Shown here: positions 8,397 through 16,882 of the stretch, piece by piece
Position numbering within the stretch: the stretch's first letter is position 1
Layout of the letters: each line of letters begins with the position of its first letter
NCBI RefSeq assembly: GCF_018881775.1
Contig: NZ_JACVPR010000001.1
Coordinates: forward strand, 558,001 to 622,000
DNA length: 64,000 nt
Direction: 5' to 3'
DNA from: Polynucleobacter sp. MWH-Loch1C5
Lineage (GTDB): Bacteria > Pseudomonadota > Gammaproteobacteria > Burkholderiales > Burkholderiaceae
Position numbers and translations under genes: made by a program
The notes under the pieces: generated by a model
What the model was told of the DNA's origin: nothing
Seen by the model: only the letters and a program-made list of their open reading frames with translations
The model's database searches: none

Positions 8397-9647
8397 TTAA
8401 TAACTAAGATCTTCGCGGCACATCACAAGTTTATAGTATGACAGTACAGCGTAGAAGGTGCAAAATATCATTTGCGCATACACCACGCCAATCAGCCCAA
8501 ATAGAAATGCGCATATTACATTAGCCAGCAGGCCCAATAGTGACGAAATTATTTTAATATGCAAAACCATTTCAGATTTCATCTGACCTAGTAGTGTGAT
8601 TATTAAGACATCCCCGGCTGCCCATAGACCACCAGCAATGATCATTAGCGGAATAAACTGTGCGATGGGATAAAATTCTTTTGACACTATCAATGGCAAA
8701 AACAACTTAACAAGAAATAAATCAGCGAGATAAGCTGCCAAAGCTGTTAATCCAAGTAAATACCAGAAAATAGATTTGTATCGTCTCGCTAGATCACTAT
8801 TCTGGTTGTATAGATAAGGGACTAATATTGCGCCGATCGTCCCACCGACCAGCACCATCGGAGCATAACTTATTTGATACAGTGCTGCGTACAGACCGAC
8901 CTCATTGCTGCCTGAAAAATGTTGCAAGGACCAACGATCTGATGATTGCTGAAGCCAGACTACTGGACCCCATAATGCAGCCTTACGGGCAAAAGATAGA
9001 ATTTCAAAGTTCCAGTCTGTCTTGTTTGTTCCTTCATTGGTACTATTTTTATTTAGCTTGCTTATATTCAAACTCTGATGAGCAAGTGCTAATAGCGAGC
9101 TTAAAATAAGCGCTAAAAGTACAATTTCCGGGCTTTGATCAAAGTATGATAAAAGAAATAGCACCAATATTAGTTTTAATGAAGTCTCAATTGCTACGTT
9201 CGCAAACCACTCCTTTCTATTTCTAGCCAAGTTCTGCATTCCATTTATCAGATCGTTGACGCCAAAGATATAAGAGTAAACGCATATTAAGACAACCTTT
9301 TTTACATTACTTTCTTCACCTATCCAATTTAACAGCACAATCGATACCATACAAAAGACCATCAAAACATAAGCTGCCTTTTTTACGTACCTGATCGCCG
9401 CGTAAGAAAAGTCGAAGAGCCCCCCAGTATGGATTGAATGAGAATAGTAGCGTCCAATCGCTTGTCCGAGTGGTCCCATCAACATTTGAGTTAAGAATCC
9501 AAATCCAGTGAGTGCAAGGGCGAGGTGCCCATATTGGATTGGCGAAAGAAACTCTGTTAGTAACCTAATCAGCGCTAAAGCGCCGATGATGTTGATGATT
9601 TTAGTCGCTATCACCCAAGTGGTATCTGTTATGTATTTTCGAGCCAT
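8397..9647 (-). CDS. Wzx-like lipid-linked oligosaccharide flippase
   Basis: This 416-residue polytopic membrane protein has about twelve hydrophobic helices, starting MARKYITDTTWVIATKIINIIGALALIRLLTEFLSP. That opening (charged start, then a helix ending in a short LLTEFLSPxxYG motif) is typical of PST/Wzx flippases. GLYAALYQISYAPMVLVGGTIG near 245-265 resembles the mid-protein helix of the family. It should turn the undecaprenyl-linked repeat unit to the periplasmic side for the Wzy-like polymerase encoded two genes downstream. The gene is AT-rich relative to the ugd side of the operon. It follows the UDP-glucuronate 4-epimerase gene after a 49-base gap. Confidence 0.83.
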   Translation of the reverse strand: MARKYITDTTWVIATKIINIIGALALIRLLTEFLSPIQYGHLALALTGFGFLTQMLMGPLGQAIGRYYSHSIHTGGLFDFSYAAIRYVKKAAYVLMVFCMVSIVLLNWIGEESNVKKVVLICVYSYIFGVNDLINGMQNLARNRKEWFANVAIETSLKLILVLFLLSYFDQSPEIVLLALILSSLLALAHQSLNISKLNKNSTNEGTNKTDWNFEILSFARKAALWGPVVWLQQSSDRWSLQHFSGSNEVGLYAALYQISYAPMVLVGGTIGAILVPYLYNQNSDLARRYKSIFWYLLGLTALAAYLADLFLVKLFLPLIVSKEFYPIAQFIPLMIIAGGLWAAGDVLIITLLGQMKSEMVLHIKIISSLLGLLANVICAFLFGLIGVVYAQMIFCTFYAVLSYYKLVMCREDLSY

Positions 9648-9696
9648 CGTGGGTTTTTAATCAGTTAGCGGCATGTTTATGTTTTCAAATTAATTG

Positions 9697-10725
9697 CTAT
9701 TGACGGCCATTTAATTTTTGTTCGTTTGAATAGTCTTTGTACCATTCTATCCATTTCTCAATTCCCATATCTAGTGGGGTTTTCGGCTCGAAATTGCAGT
9801 CCTGCTTCAAGTCGGAAACATCCGCATAGGTCGCAATTACATCGCCGTTTTGCATAGGGAGAAAGTTTTTTTGTGCCACTTTACCTAGTTTCTTTTCGAT
9901 GCTATTTATAAATTCCATCAGATTAACTGGTTCGCTATTTCCTATATTGTAGACCATGAACGGGCAATAACTTCTGCTTGGATCCGGCTTGTTACTGTCG
10001 AAATTTTGGTCAGCAACTGAAATTTTGTCGAGCACCTTAACCGTACCCTCGGCAATGTCCTCTACATATGTAAAGTCACGTTGCATTTTTCCATGATTGA
10101 ATACATCGATTGGACGTCCTTCGATAATCGCGCTAGTAAAGAGCCAAGGTGACATATCCGGGCGGCCCCATGGCCCATAGACGGTGAAATAGCGGAGACC
10201 CGTTGTAGGCAAGCCGTAGAGGTGGCTGTAAGAGTGCGCCATCAATTCGTTGGCCTTCTTGCTTGCGGCGTATAGCGAAACCGGATGATCAACATTGTCA
10301 TGCACTGAAAACGGCATGTGGGTGTTTGCACCGTAAACGCTCGACGAACTGGCGTATACCAGATGCTCAACCCCGTGATGCCGACAGCCTTCAAGAATGT
10401 TCCCGAAACCGACCAAGTTTGTCTGGATGTAGGCATGCGGGTTTATTAACGAATAGCGTACTCCTGCCTGTGCCGCTAGGTTGATTACGCGGTTCGGCCT
10501 TTCTGTCGCAAACATATCTTCCACGGACACCCGGTCAGCAATATCGCCTTGCACGAACTTGAACTTGAGATACGGCTTAAGCTGTTCCAGCCGGGCGAGT
10601 TTCAACTTGGGGTCGTAGTAGTCGTTTAGATTGTCGATACCAACCACCTCATCGCCGCGATTGAGCAGCATCCGGGCTACATGCATACCAATAAACCCGG
10701 CACAGCCGGTAATCAACACTTTCAT
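9697..10725 (-). CDS. UDP-glucuronate 4-epimerase
   Basis: This extended short-chain dehydrogenase of 342 residues has the NAD motif GCAGFIG (7-13), the segment IDNLNDYYDPKLKLARL characteristic of the UDP-glucuronate/CapI branch, ASSSSVYG and the catalytic Y152-xxx-K156. It also has LRYFTVYGPWGRPDM and a C-terminal FNHGKMQRDFTYVEDI. It interconverts UDP-glucuronate and UDP-galacturonate in the cytoplasm. Its start codon directly abuts the stop of ugd, whose product makes its substrate, so the two genes form a complete route from UDP-glucose to UDP-GalA. Homologues are called CapI, LspL, WbnF or GlaE; no single symbol is safe. The call is strong. Confidence 0.9.
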   Translation of the reverse strand: MKVLITGCAGFIGMHVARMLLNRGDEVVGIDNLNDYYDPKLKLARLEQLKPYLKFKFVQGDIADRVSVEDMFATERPNRVINLAAQAGVRYSLINPHAYIQTNLVGFGNILEGCRHHGVEHLVYASSSSVYGANTHMPFSVHDNVDHPVSLYAASKKANELMAHSYSHLYGLPTTGLRYFTVYGPWGRPDMSPWLFTSAIIEGRPIDVFNHGKMQRDFTYVEDIAEGTVKVLDKISVADQNFDSNKPDPSRSYCPFMVYNIGNSEPVNLMEFINSIEKKLGKVAQKNFLPMQNGDVIATYADVSDLKQDCNFEPKTPLDMGIEKWIEWYKDYSNEQKLNGRQ

Positions 10726-11892
10726 TTAATCGCTCCCAAACAGGTCACGCGTGTAGATCTTGCTGGCCACGTCGGCCAAGGCTTCTGTATTGCGGTTGGC
10801 GATGATGACATCGGCCATCTGCTTGAATTCGGCTAGGTCATTTACGACTCTGGAGTTGTAGAAGTTGTCGTCTTTCAATACAGGTTCATAGACAATCACC
10901 GGAATACCCTTCGCCTTGATGCGCTTCATGATTCCCTGGATGCTGGACGCTCGGAAGTTGTCGGAGCCGGCTTTCATAATGAGGCGATAAATGCCGACGA
11001 TCTTGGGTTTCCGCTTGAGAATTTCATCAGCGATGAAGTCTTTGCGAGTGGTGTTAGCTTCAACGATGGCGTGAATGAGGTTTTGCGGAACTTCTTGATA
11101 GTTGGCGAGAAGCTGTTTGGTGTCTTTGGGCAGGCAATAGCCGCCATACCCGAAGCTAGGGTTGTTGTAGTGCGCCCCGATACGGGGATCTAGGCTCACG
11201 CCGTCGATAATCTGACGTGTATCTAGTCCATGGCGGGCAGCATAGGTGTCGAGTTCGTTGAAGTAGGCCACCCGCATAGCGAGATAGGTGTTGGCGAAAA
11301 GTTTGACCGCTTCGGCCTCCGTGCTGCCGGTGAAAAGCGTCGGGATGTCTTTCTTGATGGCCCCTTGTTTCAATAGGTTGGAAAAGGTCTCTGCACGGGC
11401 GGATTGCTCGCCGACGACAATGCGCGAGGGGTGCAAGTTGTCATAGAGCGCCCGTCCTTCTCGCAGGAATTCCGGCGAAAAGATCAGGTTTTGTGTTCCA
11501 AGAGCTTCGCGAGTACGGACGGTATAACCAACCGGGATGGTGGATTTGATGACCATCACGGCCTGGGGATTGATCGACATCACGTCACGGATTACAGCCT
11601 CGATCGACTTGGTGTTGAAGTAGTTGGTCTCAGGGTCGTAATCGGTCGGGGTGGCGATGATGATGTAGTCGGCGCCAACATAGGCATCCTGCTTGTCGAG
11701 CGTGGCGCGGAAGTTGAGAGGCCTATTCTTGAGGAAATCCTCGATCTCGGCGTCCTCGATCGGCGATTCCTTACGGTTAAGCATCGCCACCTTTTCAGGA
11801 ACGATGTCGAGGCAAACGACTTCATTGTGCTGGGCTAGTAGCACGCCGTTGGAGAGGCCGACGTACCCGGTTCCGACAACTGTTATTTTCAT
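10726..11892 (-). CDS. ugd: UDP-glucose 6-dehydrogenase
   Basis: This enzyme oxidises UDP-glucose to UDP-glucuronate with two NAD+. The 388-residue protein is of the short E. coli Ugd type. It has [16 protein letters not shown] (5-20), STIPVGYT near 117-124, SPEFLREG, the substrate helix K197[18 protein letters not shown] and the catalytic Cys253 in [13 protein letters not shown]. The C-terminal domain includes [19 protein letters not shown]. Its ATG overlaps the TGA that ends the gmd remnant just upstream, showing that gmd and ugd were once consecutive operon genes. GC content rises here compared with the preceding AT-rich cassette. Confidence 0.95.
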   Translation of the reverse strand: MKITVVGTGYVGLSNGVLLAQHNEVVCLDIVPEKVAMLNRKESPIEDAEIEDFLKNRPLNFRATLDKQDAYVGADYIIIATPTDYDPETNYFNTKSIEAVIRDVMSINPQAVMVIKSTIPVGYTVRTREALGTQNLIFSPEFLREGRALYDNLHPSRIVVGEQSARAETFSNLLKQGAIKKDIPTLFTGSTEAEAVKLFANTYLAMRVAYFNELDTYAARHGLDTRQIIDGVSLDPRIGAHYNNPSFGYGGYCLPKDTKQLLANYQEVPQNLIHAIVEANTTRKDFIADEILKRKPKIVGIYRLIMKAGSDNFRASSIQGIMKRIKAKGIPVIVYEPVLKDDNFYNSRVVNDLAEFKQMADVIIANRNTEALADVASKIYTRDLFGSD

Positions 11893-12363
11893 TCGACACT
11901 CACATTCACTTGATAATCATTGGCTTTAAGTAGCGCATGTTGTTTGGCTTCTTGCAAATCCGCAACCACCATTTCATGACACATCTGCTGTATAGCAATT
12001 TCAGACATTCAACCTAGCTTTTCTTTAGCATTGCTTGGATCGCCCAATAAGGTTTCCACTTCAGTTGACTGGAAGTAACGAGGATCAATGCGAACGATAG
12101 TTTGCCCAACCTGAAGAGCAGCTGTCTTGTCGCCTTCGATCTTTTCAATAATCGCAACTTCATTCGCACCTTGGTTTTCAAAACGTAGCGTGATACCCAA
12201 TTCTTACGCACTCCACTGAATGAACTGACGCACGCTATATTGCACGCAAGTTGCAATCACAAAATCTTCTGGCTATTCCTGTTGTAAGATCATCCATTGC
12301 ATATGAACATATCTTTTGCATGCCCCCAGTCGCGAAGAGCATCCAAATAACCCATATATAAAG
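11889..12363 (-). pseudogene. Decayed 3' part of GDP-mannose 4,6-dehydratase (gmd remnant)
   Basis: Reading the minus strand from about 12363 gives Gmd C-terminal sequence in pieces. First is LYMGYLDALRDWGHAKD, then a one-base deletion near 12310-12316, then MQWMILQQE. An in-frame TAG (12273-12275) is followed by PEDFVIATCVQYSVRQF, a TAA (12204-12206), ELGITLRF, VRIDPRYF and VETLLGDPSNAKEKLG. A TGA (12009-12011) sits where Gmd has Trp, and the tail is EMVVADLQEAKQHALLK, ending in a TGA that overlaps the ugd start. One frameshift and three nonsense codons make it non-functional. The 5' portion is missing: homology begins exactly at the stop of the incoming GT2 gene. The 63-codon open stretch at 12009-12200 is only a fragment. 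Confidence 0.9.
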
Positions 12364-13122
12364 TCAATTAGCGACCTTAAATTGGTTCAACTTTCTAAAA
12401 TTTTTCATAACTAAAGTAAGCAAAGGAAATATTAAAAAAATCATATTTTTTTTAATAATTGAATAATCTTCCAATGATTTTTTAATAATAAATCTTAGTG
12501 ACCCATTACTCGCGCCCCCAACTCGCATCTTCATAATTTTTTTAGGAAGATAACAAACCTTAATATTTCTTTTTTTTAAGCAACGTAGCATGTAATCGTA
12601 GTCGGCAGCAATCCGATAATTTAGATCAAATAAGCCAATATCTTTAACTAATTCTCGTCGCACAAAAACGGTTGGGTGTGGCGGCATCCAACCATACTTT
12701 AGTTTCTTGAACTCAAACCCCCCAGAAATCCAATTTCTAATAATTTTGGATGTATCAGCCTCAGAAACATAATCTAAATCACCGTAAACCAAATCACACC
12801 CAGAGGTCTGGAAGGCTCTCACAACCTCACTCAAAATTTCTTCATCAGAATAAAAATCGTCTGAGTGCAAAAAACCAATAATATCCCCAGTTGACCTCAG
12901 AAGACCTTTATTAAAGGCATCATAAATTCCTCTATCTTCTTCACTTTTAATCAATGTTCTTAGATCAGACCTGTATTTAATTATTTCAACAGTTCGATCT
13001 TTAGATAACCCATCCACAATAATCTGCTCAAAGTTCTGGTAAGTTTGTTTATATAGACTATCAATTGCATCACCGATTGTTTTCTCTCTGTTATAAACAG
13101 CGGTAATAACTGAAACCTTCAT
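12364..13122 (-). CDS. GT2-family glycosyltransferase (low-GC cassette)
   Basis: This GT-A fold glycosyltransferase of 252 residues starts with VSVITAVYNREKTIGDAIDSL. It has FEQIIVDGLSKDRT and the metal-binding region GFLHSDDFY near 92-100 (the DD motif), then YGWMPPHPTVFVRRELV and IAADYDYMLRCL near 170-180. It resembles WcaE/WfgS-like enzymes of colanic acid and O-antigen loci. Its ATG overlaps the TGA of the GDP-mannose 3,5-epimerase gene (ATGA), so the two travel and are translated together. Base composition is clearly more AT-rich than ugd or manC on either side, a sign of recent transfer. It ends exactly where the broken gmd sequence begins. It may transfer L-galactose supplied by its partner (inference). 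Confidence 0.87.
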   Translation of the reverse strand: MKVSVITAVYNREKTIGDAIDSLYKQTYQNFEQIIVDGLSKDRTVEIIKYRSDLRTLIKSEEDRGIYDAFNKGLLRSTGDIIGFLHSDDFYSDEEILSEVVRAFQTSGCDLVYGDLDYVSEADTSKIIRNWISGGFEFKKLKYGWMPPHPTVFVRRELVKDIGLFDLNYRIAADYDYMLRCLKKRNIKVCYLPKKIMKMRVGGASNGSLRFIIKKSLEDYSIIKKNMIFLIFPLLTLVMKNFRKLNQFKVAN

Positions 13123-14093
13123 ACTTTTTGTTTTTCCATGTTAATCTGTCCTGAAATCCATGGATAAGTTCTTTCTAATCCCCATTTTAATGAATTAGTA
13201 GGAGCCCAATTCAACTGCTTTTTGATGAGATTATTGTCGGAATTTCTACCCCTAACACCAATTGGGCCATCAATATGTTTCTTGATTATTTTCTTGCCAG
13301 AAATCTCAGCAACATAATCTACTAGTTGGTTAATAGTAACCATCTCATCAGAACCAATATTTACTGGCCCCATAAAATTGGATCTCATTAATTTTAAAGT
13401 ACCCTCAATACATTCATCCACAATTAAAAAAGATCTAGTTTGTTTACCGTCACCCCAAATTTCGATAGTGCCACCATCATTGGCTAATGCAATCTTTCTA
13501 CATATTGCTGCTGGAGCCTTTTCACGACCACCATTCCAAGTGCCCTCAGGACCAAAAATATTATGGTAACGAGCGACCCTAGACTCAAAACCATAGTTCC
13601 GAGCAAATGCTAAAAACAATCTTTCACTAAATAATTTTTCCCAACCATACTCACTATCCGGATTAGCTGGATAAGCACTATCCTCCGAACAATTGGGATT
13701 ATCTGGATCAAGCTGATTATGCTCTGGATACATACATGCAGACGAAGAATAAAAAATTCTTTTTGAATTTCTTCTCAAACATGCTTCTAAAACATTTAAG
13801 TTTATTAATGCTGAATTATGCATAATATCAGCATCATTTTCACCAGTAAAAACAAAACCTGCACCCCCCATATCCGCCGCAAATTGATATATCTCATCAA
13901 ATTTTTGATCTATTGCTGCGCGACATATGAGTGGATCCCGCAAATCACCCTGCAGAAAATCATCTGCTTGCGTAGGAGAAAATTCAGGGAACTTTAAATC
14001 AACAGCACGAACCCAAAAACCCTCTTTTTTAAGGCGATTCACCATGTGTGAACCAATAAATCCTCCACCACCCAAAACCAAAGCTTTTTTCAT
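13119..14093 (-). CDS. GDP-mannose 3,5-epimerase (GDP-L-galactose forming)
   Basis: This 324-residue extended SDR matches plant-type GDP-mannose 3,5-epimerase strikingly well. It has LGGGGFIGSHMVNRLKKEG (7-25) and FAADMGGAGF (71-80). SSSACMYPE carries catalytic Cys120 (plant C145), and SEYGWEKL carries Tyr149 and Lys153. HNIFGPEGTWNGGREKAPAA includes Lys192 (plant K217). IWGDGKQTRSF, PVNIGSDEMV and GVRGRNSDNNLI (279-290) follow. It converts GDP-D-mannose to GDP-L-galactose, with GDP-L-gulose as side product. ManC, encoded 18 bases upstream, would supply GDP-mannose. The start has a strong ribosome site (AGGAGGGG, 14096-14103). Bacterial copies are uncommon. Low GC, shared with the GT2 gene, suggests acquisition as a pair. 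Confidence 0.9.
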   Translation of the reverse strand: MKKALVLGGGGFIGSHMVNRLKKEGFWVRAVDLKFPEFSPTQADDFLQGDLRDPLICRAAIDQKFDEIYQFAADMGGAGFVFTGENDADIMHNSALINLNVLEACLRRNSKRIFYSSSACMYPEHNQLDPDNPNCSEDSAYPANPDSEYGWEKLFSERLFLAFARNYGFESRVARYHNIFGPEGTWNGGREKAPAAICRKIALANDGGTIEIWGDGKQTRSFLIVDECIEGTLKLMRSNFMGPVNIGSDEMVTINQLVDYVAEISGKKIIKKHIDGPIGVRGRNSDNNLIKKQLNWAPTNSLKWGLERTYPWISGQINMEKQKV

Positions 14094-14111
14094 AACCCCT
14101 CCTGACTAATT

Positions 14112-15560
14112 TTATCTTCCGTACACATCTTCAAAACGAACAATATCATCTTCGCTCAAATACCCACCTGACTGAACTTCAATAATCTCCAAAGGAACAA
14201 CCCCGGGGTTTCTTAAGCGATGAGTTTGGCCTTTCGGTATATACGTTGATTGATTCTCCGCCAATAAAATTATTTGTTCACCATTGGTAATCTCAGCCGT
14301 ACCTCTCACCACAACCCAATGCTCAGCACGATGATGATGCATCTGCAGACTCAATGAAGCTCCAGGCTTAACCATGATGCGCTTCACTTTAAATCGCTCT
14401 CCGTCATCAAGACTGTCATACCAACCCCAAGGCCTAGATACTTTTCGATGGAGATCTTTTTCTTCACGTTTTTTTTGCTCTAATTGTGTAACAATTTTTT
14501 TAACATGTTGGCTTTGATTTTTATCAGCAACCAAGACTGCATCAGCAGTCTCAACAATGACTAAATTATCTAAGCCCACTGCACTTACTAAACGAGTACT
14601 CGCATGAATATAAGTATTAGTAGTGTCTGCTAACAACGTATCGCCAATAGTCACATTACCATCACCATCAGCGATACCTACTTGCCAGACCGCATCCCAA
14701 GCACCCAAATCATTCCAACCTGCATTCAGCGGCATCATCTTAATCAAGATATCAGAACCAGGACATTTTTCCATTACGGCACAGTCGATGGATTCAGATG
14801 AAATGGATGTAAATAATTCTTTGTGAGGCCGCACAAAAGGCGCATCCGCTTTTTTATCAGCCCAAGCCTTTTCGGAAGCCTGTGCAATATCAGGTCTAAA
14901 TTGTTTTAAGGCTTTTAACCAAACACTCGCCTTCAAAACAAACATACCACCATTCCAAGAATAGTCACCACTCGCCAAATAGCGTTGAGCAGTTTCTGAA
15001 TCAGGTTTCTCGGCAAACTGAGCAACGGTATATTCACCAAAGTGCCCAATAGTTCCTGTGCGTTGTATATAGCCATAACCAGTTTCAGGCTTGGTAGGTG
15101 TAATACCTAAAATAACAATCGCACCAGCATCAGCCACTCGGATACTTTTTTGTAAAGCTTCTGTAAATGCAGCACCATCCACCACTGTTTGATCCGCAGG
15201 CGTCACCACCAACACTGGATCGTGACCATCTTCCCTTGCTTGCAAGGCTGCAATCGTTAATGCAGGAGCCGTATTGCGACCAACGGGTTCTAACAATAAA
15301 GTAGCAGCCACATCATTCATTTCTCGCAACTGATCGAGTGCCAAGAAACGATGCTCTTCATTGGTCACGACTAAAGTGTCACCCAATACAATATCAGAAG
15401 CAGCTAAACCATGCACCCGCTCAATAGCTTGCTGAAACAAACTAGTTGTTCCAGATAAAACTAAAAACTGTTTTGGAAAGCCAGCACGAGACAAGGGCCA
15501 CAAACGTGTACCAGAACCACCACACAAAATAACAGGGGATACTTGGATTGTTGGGCTCAT
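14112..15560 (-). CDS. manC: Bifunctional mannose-1-phosphate guanylyltransferase/mannose-6-phosphate isomerase
   Basis: This 482-residue type II enzyme makes GDP-mannose. The N-terminal nucleotidyltransferase has VILCGGSGTRLWPLSRAGFPKQF near 10-31, EPVGRNTAPALTIAAL, VVTPADQTV, FAEKPDSETA and WNGGMFVLKA. The C-terminal cupin isomerase carries RPWGWYDSLDDGERFKVKRI, LSLQMHHHRAEHWVVVRGTA (metal-binding HHH region) and YIPKGQTHRLRNPG. The length equals that of E. coli CpsB/ManC. It is followed by the GDP-mannose 3,5-epimerase gene and, further on, by the broken gmd. The operon thus once led to GDP-4-keto-6-deoxymannose and now appears to lead to GDP-L-galactose. Confidence 0.95.
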   Translation of the reverse strand: MSPTIQVSPVILCGGSGTRLWPLSRAGFPKQFLVLSGTTSLFQQAIERVHGLAASDIVLGDTLVVTNEEHRFLALDQLREMNDVAATLLLEPVGRNTAPALTIAALQAREDGHDPVLVVTPADQTVVDGAAFTEALQKSIRVADAGAIVILGITPTKPETGYGYIQRTGTIGHFGEYTVAQFAEKPDSETAQRYLASGDYSWNGGMFVLKASVWLKALKQFRPDIAQASEKAWADKKADAPFVRPHKELFTSISSESIDCAVMEKCPGSDILIKMMPLNAGWNDLGAWDAVWQVGIADGDGNVTIGDTLLADTTNTYIHASTRLVSAVGLDNLVIVETADAVLVADKNQSQHVKKIVTQLEQKKREEKDLHRKVSRPWGWYDSLDDGERFKVKRIMVKPGASLSLQMHHHRAEHWVVVRGTAEITNGEQIILLAENQSTYIPKGQTHRLRNPGVVPLEIIEVQSGGYLSEDDIVRFEDVYGR

Positions 15561-15651
15561 AAGTTTGATAAAAATTGATTGTTTTTCAAAAAAGTCTTCT
15601 AAATGAATCTACTTTAGAAAGTTAGGGATGCTAATTCCCGATCCCGATACG

Positions 15652-16752
15652 CTAGAACCTATCTTCACTCAAATCATTGCCATCATCACAATACTCAGGC
15701 ATTTTGACTAAAGCTTGATAAGTCACGTGGTACCAGATTGCAAATATTATAAAGAGTGTCACGAGAAGCAAGACGTTCGTGGCAAATTGCAGGGCTGCCA
15801 TCCCCACCAACACAGAGGCTAACCAAATCCAAGGAGCTACCAAAGCATTTTTAGACCATTTAGGGAAATGCTTGGCATAGCGTCTCACCATGCGTGTCTT
15901 AATGAGGGAATGCAAATGCAAACTGTCTGGTTGCCCTGAGTTGAGCCTGGCTTTCATGCGGCGCATCATGCTGTAGAGCACTTCAATGACAGGATAAGCG
16001 CAAATGAGAAGTGAGGCCCAAGGTGAAATCTCATCATTGCGCATCGGCAATAAAAGCGCAACCCAAGCGACTAAAAATCCCACAAAGTAAGCGCCCGCAT
16101 CACCCAGAAAAATTTTGCCAAAGGGATAGTTCAATAATACGAAGCCTAAAACAATACTCGCCAGAAGTAATGACAAAACCATCAAGGCATGATCATCCGC
16201 TTGATAGGCTAACAAGGCCATAAAACTGAAGATAACAATCACAGTGCCACTGGCTAAACCGTTAAAGCCATCCAGAATATTGATTGCATTGGTCACCCCC
16301 GATATAGCAATGATGGTAACCAAACAACCGATGGGCCACCATCTTAATGCTGTGTCGATATAAGGAATATCAATATGATTGAGATAAACCTGTGTCATAG
16401 ATATGGCTACAGCACCACCCACCATCGTGGCTAATAAGCGGTCTCTGACAGAGACTCTTTTGGTGACATCCTCACGAAAGCCAAAAAAGAAAGGAATGAG
16501 TCCGGCAATAAACAAGGGTTTAATGAGCTGGCTGATTTCTGGGTCATCGACGATGAGTAAAGAAATCAGTGTGCCAATCACAATTGCCAGACCGCCGATA
16601 CGTGGTGTGGGTTGATGATGAAACTTTTGCACCCCTTCAGTATGATCGTGGGTCCAGCGACCATGCCAATCTTGGGTGTAAATGATCAAAGTTCCAATTA
16701 AGAAGGTGACAGCGCACCCCGTGACAAGTGGAATCCAGTGGTTCAGTAACAT
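15652..16752 (-). CDS. MraY/WecA/WbpL-like undecaprenyl-phosphate sugar-1-phosphate transferase
   Basis: This polytopic membrane enzyme of 366 residues starts repeat-unit synthesis by moving a HexNAc-1-phosphate to undecaprenyl phosphate. It has about ten to eleven hydrophobic helices and the family blocks PTPRIGGLAIVIG near 48-60, FFFGFREDVTKRVSVRDR (the region of the paired acidic residues), VTNAINILDGFNGLASG near 150-166 and IFLGDAGAYFVGFLVAW. It ends the cytoplasmic part with DSLHLHSLIKTRMVRR. It belongs to the WecA/WbpL branch rather than MraY, judging by the HLHSL motif and the genomic setting. The sugar cannot be told. It lies between wzz and manC, with a 130-base leader holding inverted repeats. 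Confidence 0.9.
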   Translation of the reverse strand: MLLNHWIPLVTGCAVTFLIGTLIIYTQDWHGRWTHDHTEGVQKFHHQPTPRIGGLAIVIGTLISLLIVDDPEISQLIKPLFIAGLIPFFFGFREDVTKRVSVRDRLLATMVGGAVAISMTQVYLNHIDIPYIDTALRWWPIGCLVTIIAISGVTNAINILDGFNGLASGTVIVIFSFMALLAYQADDHALMVLSLLLASIVLGFVLLNYPFGKIFLGDAGAYFVGFLVAWVALLLPMRNDEISPWASLLICAYPVIEVLYSMMRRMKARLNSGQPDSLHLHSLIKTRMVRRYAKHFPKWSKNALVAPWIWLASVLVGMAALQFATNVLLLVTLFIIFAIWYHVTYQALVKMPEYCDDGNDLSEDRF

Positions 16753-16763
16753 TTTTGAATATG

Positions 16764-16779
16764 CGCTCTGGGGTCAGAG
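16764..16779. promoter_or_regulatory. Short GC hairpin followed by T-run (plus-strand terminator-like, or REP-like)
   Basis: GCTCTG and CAGAGC pair around a GGGT loop, followed on the plus strand by TATTTTTTT. As a terminator it would act only on plus-strand (antisense) transcripts, because all genes around are on the minus strand. The core GGGGTCAGAG resembles repeat tips often seen with REP-associated transposases in proteobacteria, but no transposase is near. Function unknown. Confidence 0.35.
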
Positions 16780-16791
16780 CTATTTTTTTAC

Positions 16792-16842
16792 TTCAGGCAA
16801 AGTACTTATGCTTGATGATGCCTAATGTGTACTTTGCCTGAA
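16792..16842. promoter_or_regulatory. Perfect 14-bp inverted repeat in the leader of the WecA-like gene
   Basis: TTCAGGCAAAGTAC (16792-16805) is repeated as its exact complement at 16829-16842, with 23 bases between. In the minus-strand transcript it lies after the wzz stop and before the initiating-transferase start. It has no T-run on that strand, so it does not look like an intrinsic terminator. An operator for a dimeric regulator or an RNA stem-loop are both possible. Confidence 0.5.
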
Positions 16843-16882
16843 TCGAGCTGAAGGGCTTTCAGCATTTGTTCTACAAAACTAT

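Noticed and set aside
12009-12200. 63-codon open frame as a gene
   Set aside because: It is an inner piece of the decayed gmd, bounded by two nonsense codons; flanking sequence in the same or shifted frame continues the homology.
12564-12580. T/A homopolymers in the GT2 gene as phase-variation tracts
   Set aside because: Runs of 7-8 A/T are expected in a gene of such low GC; unlike the G10 tract they do not stand out.
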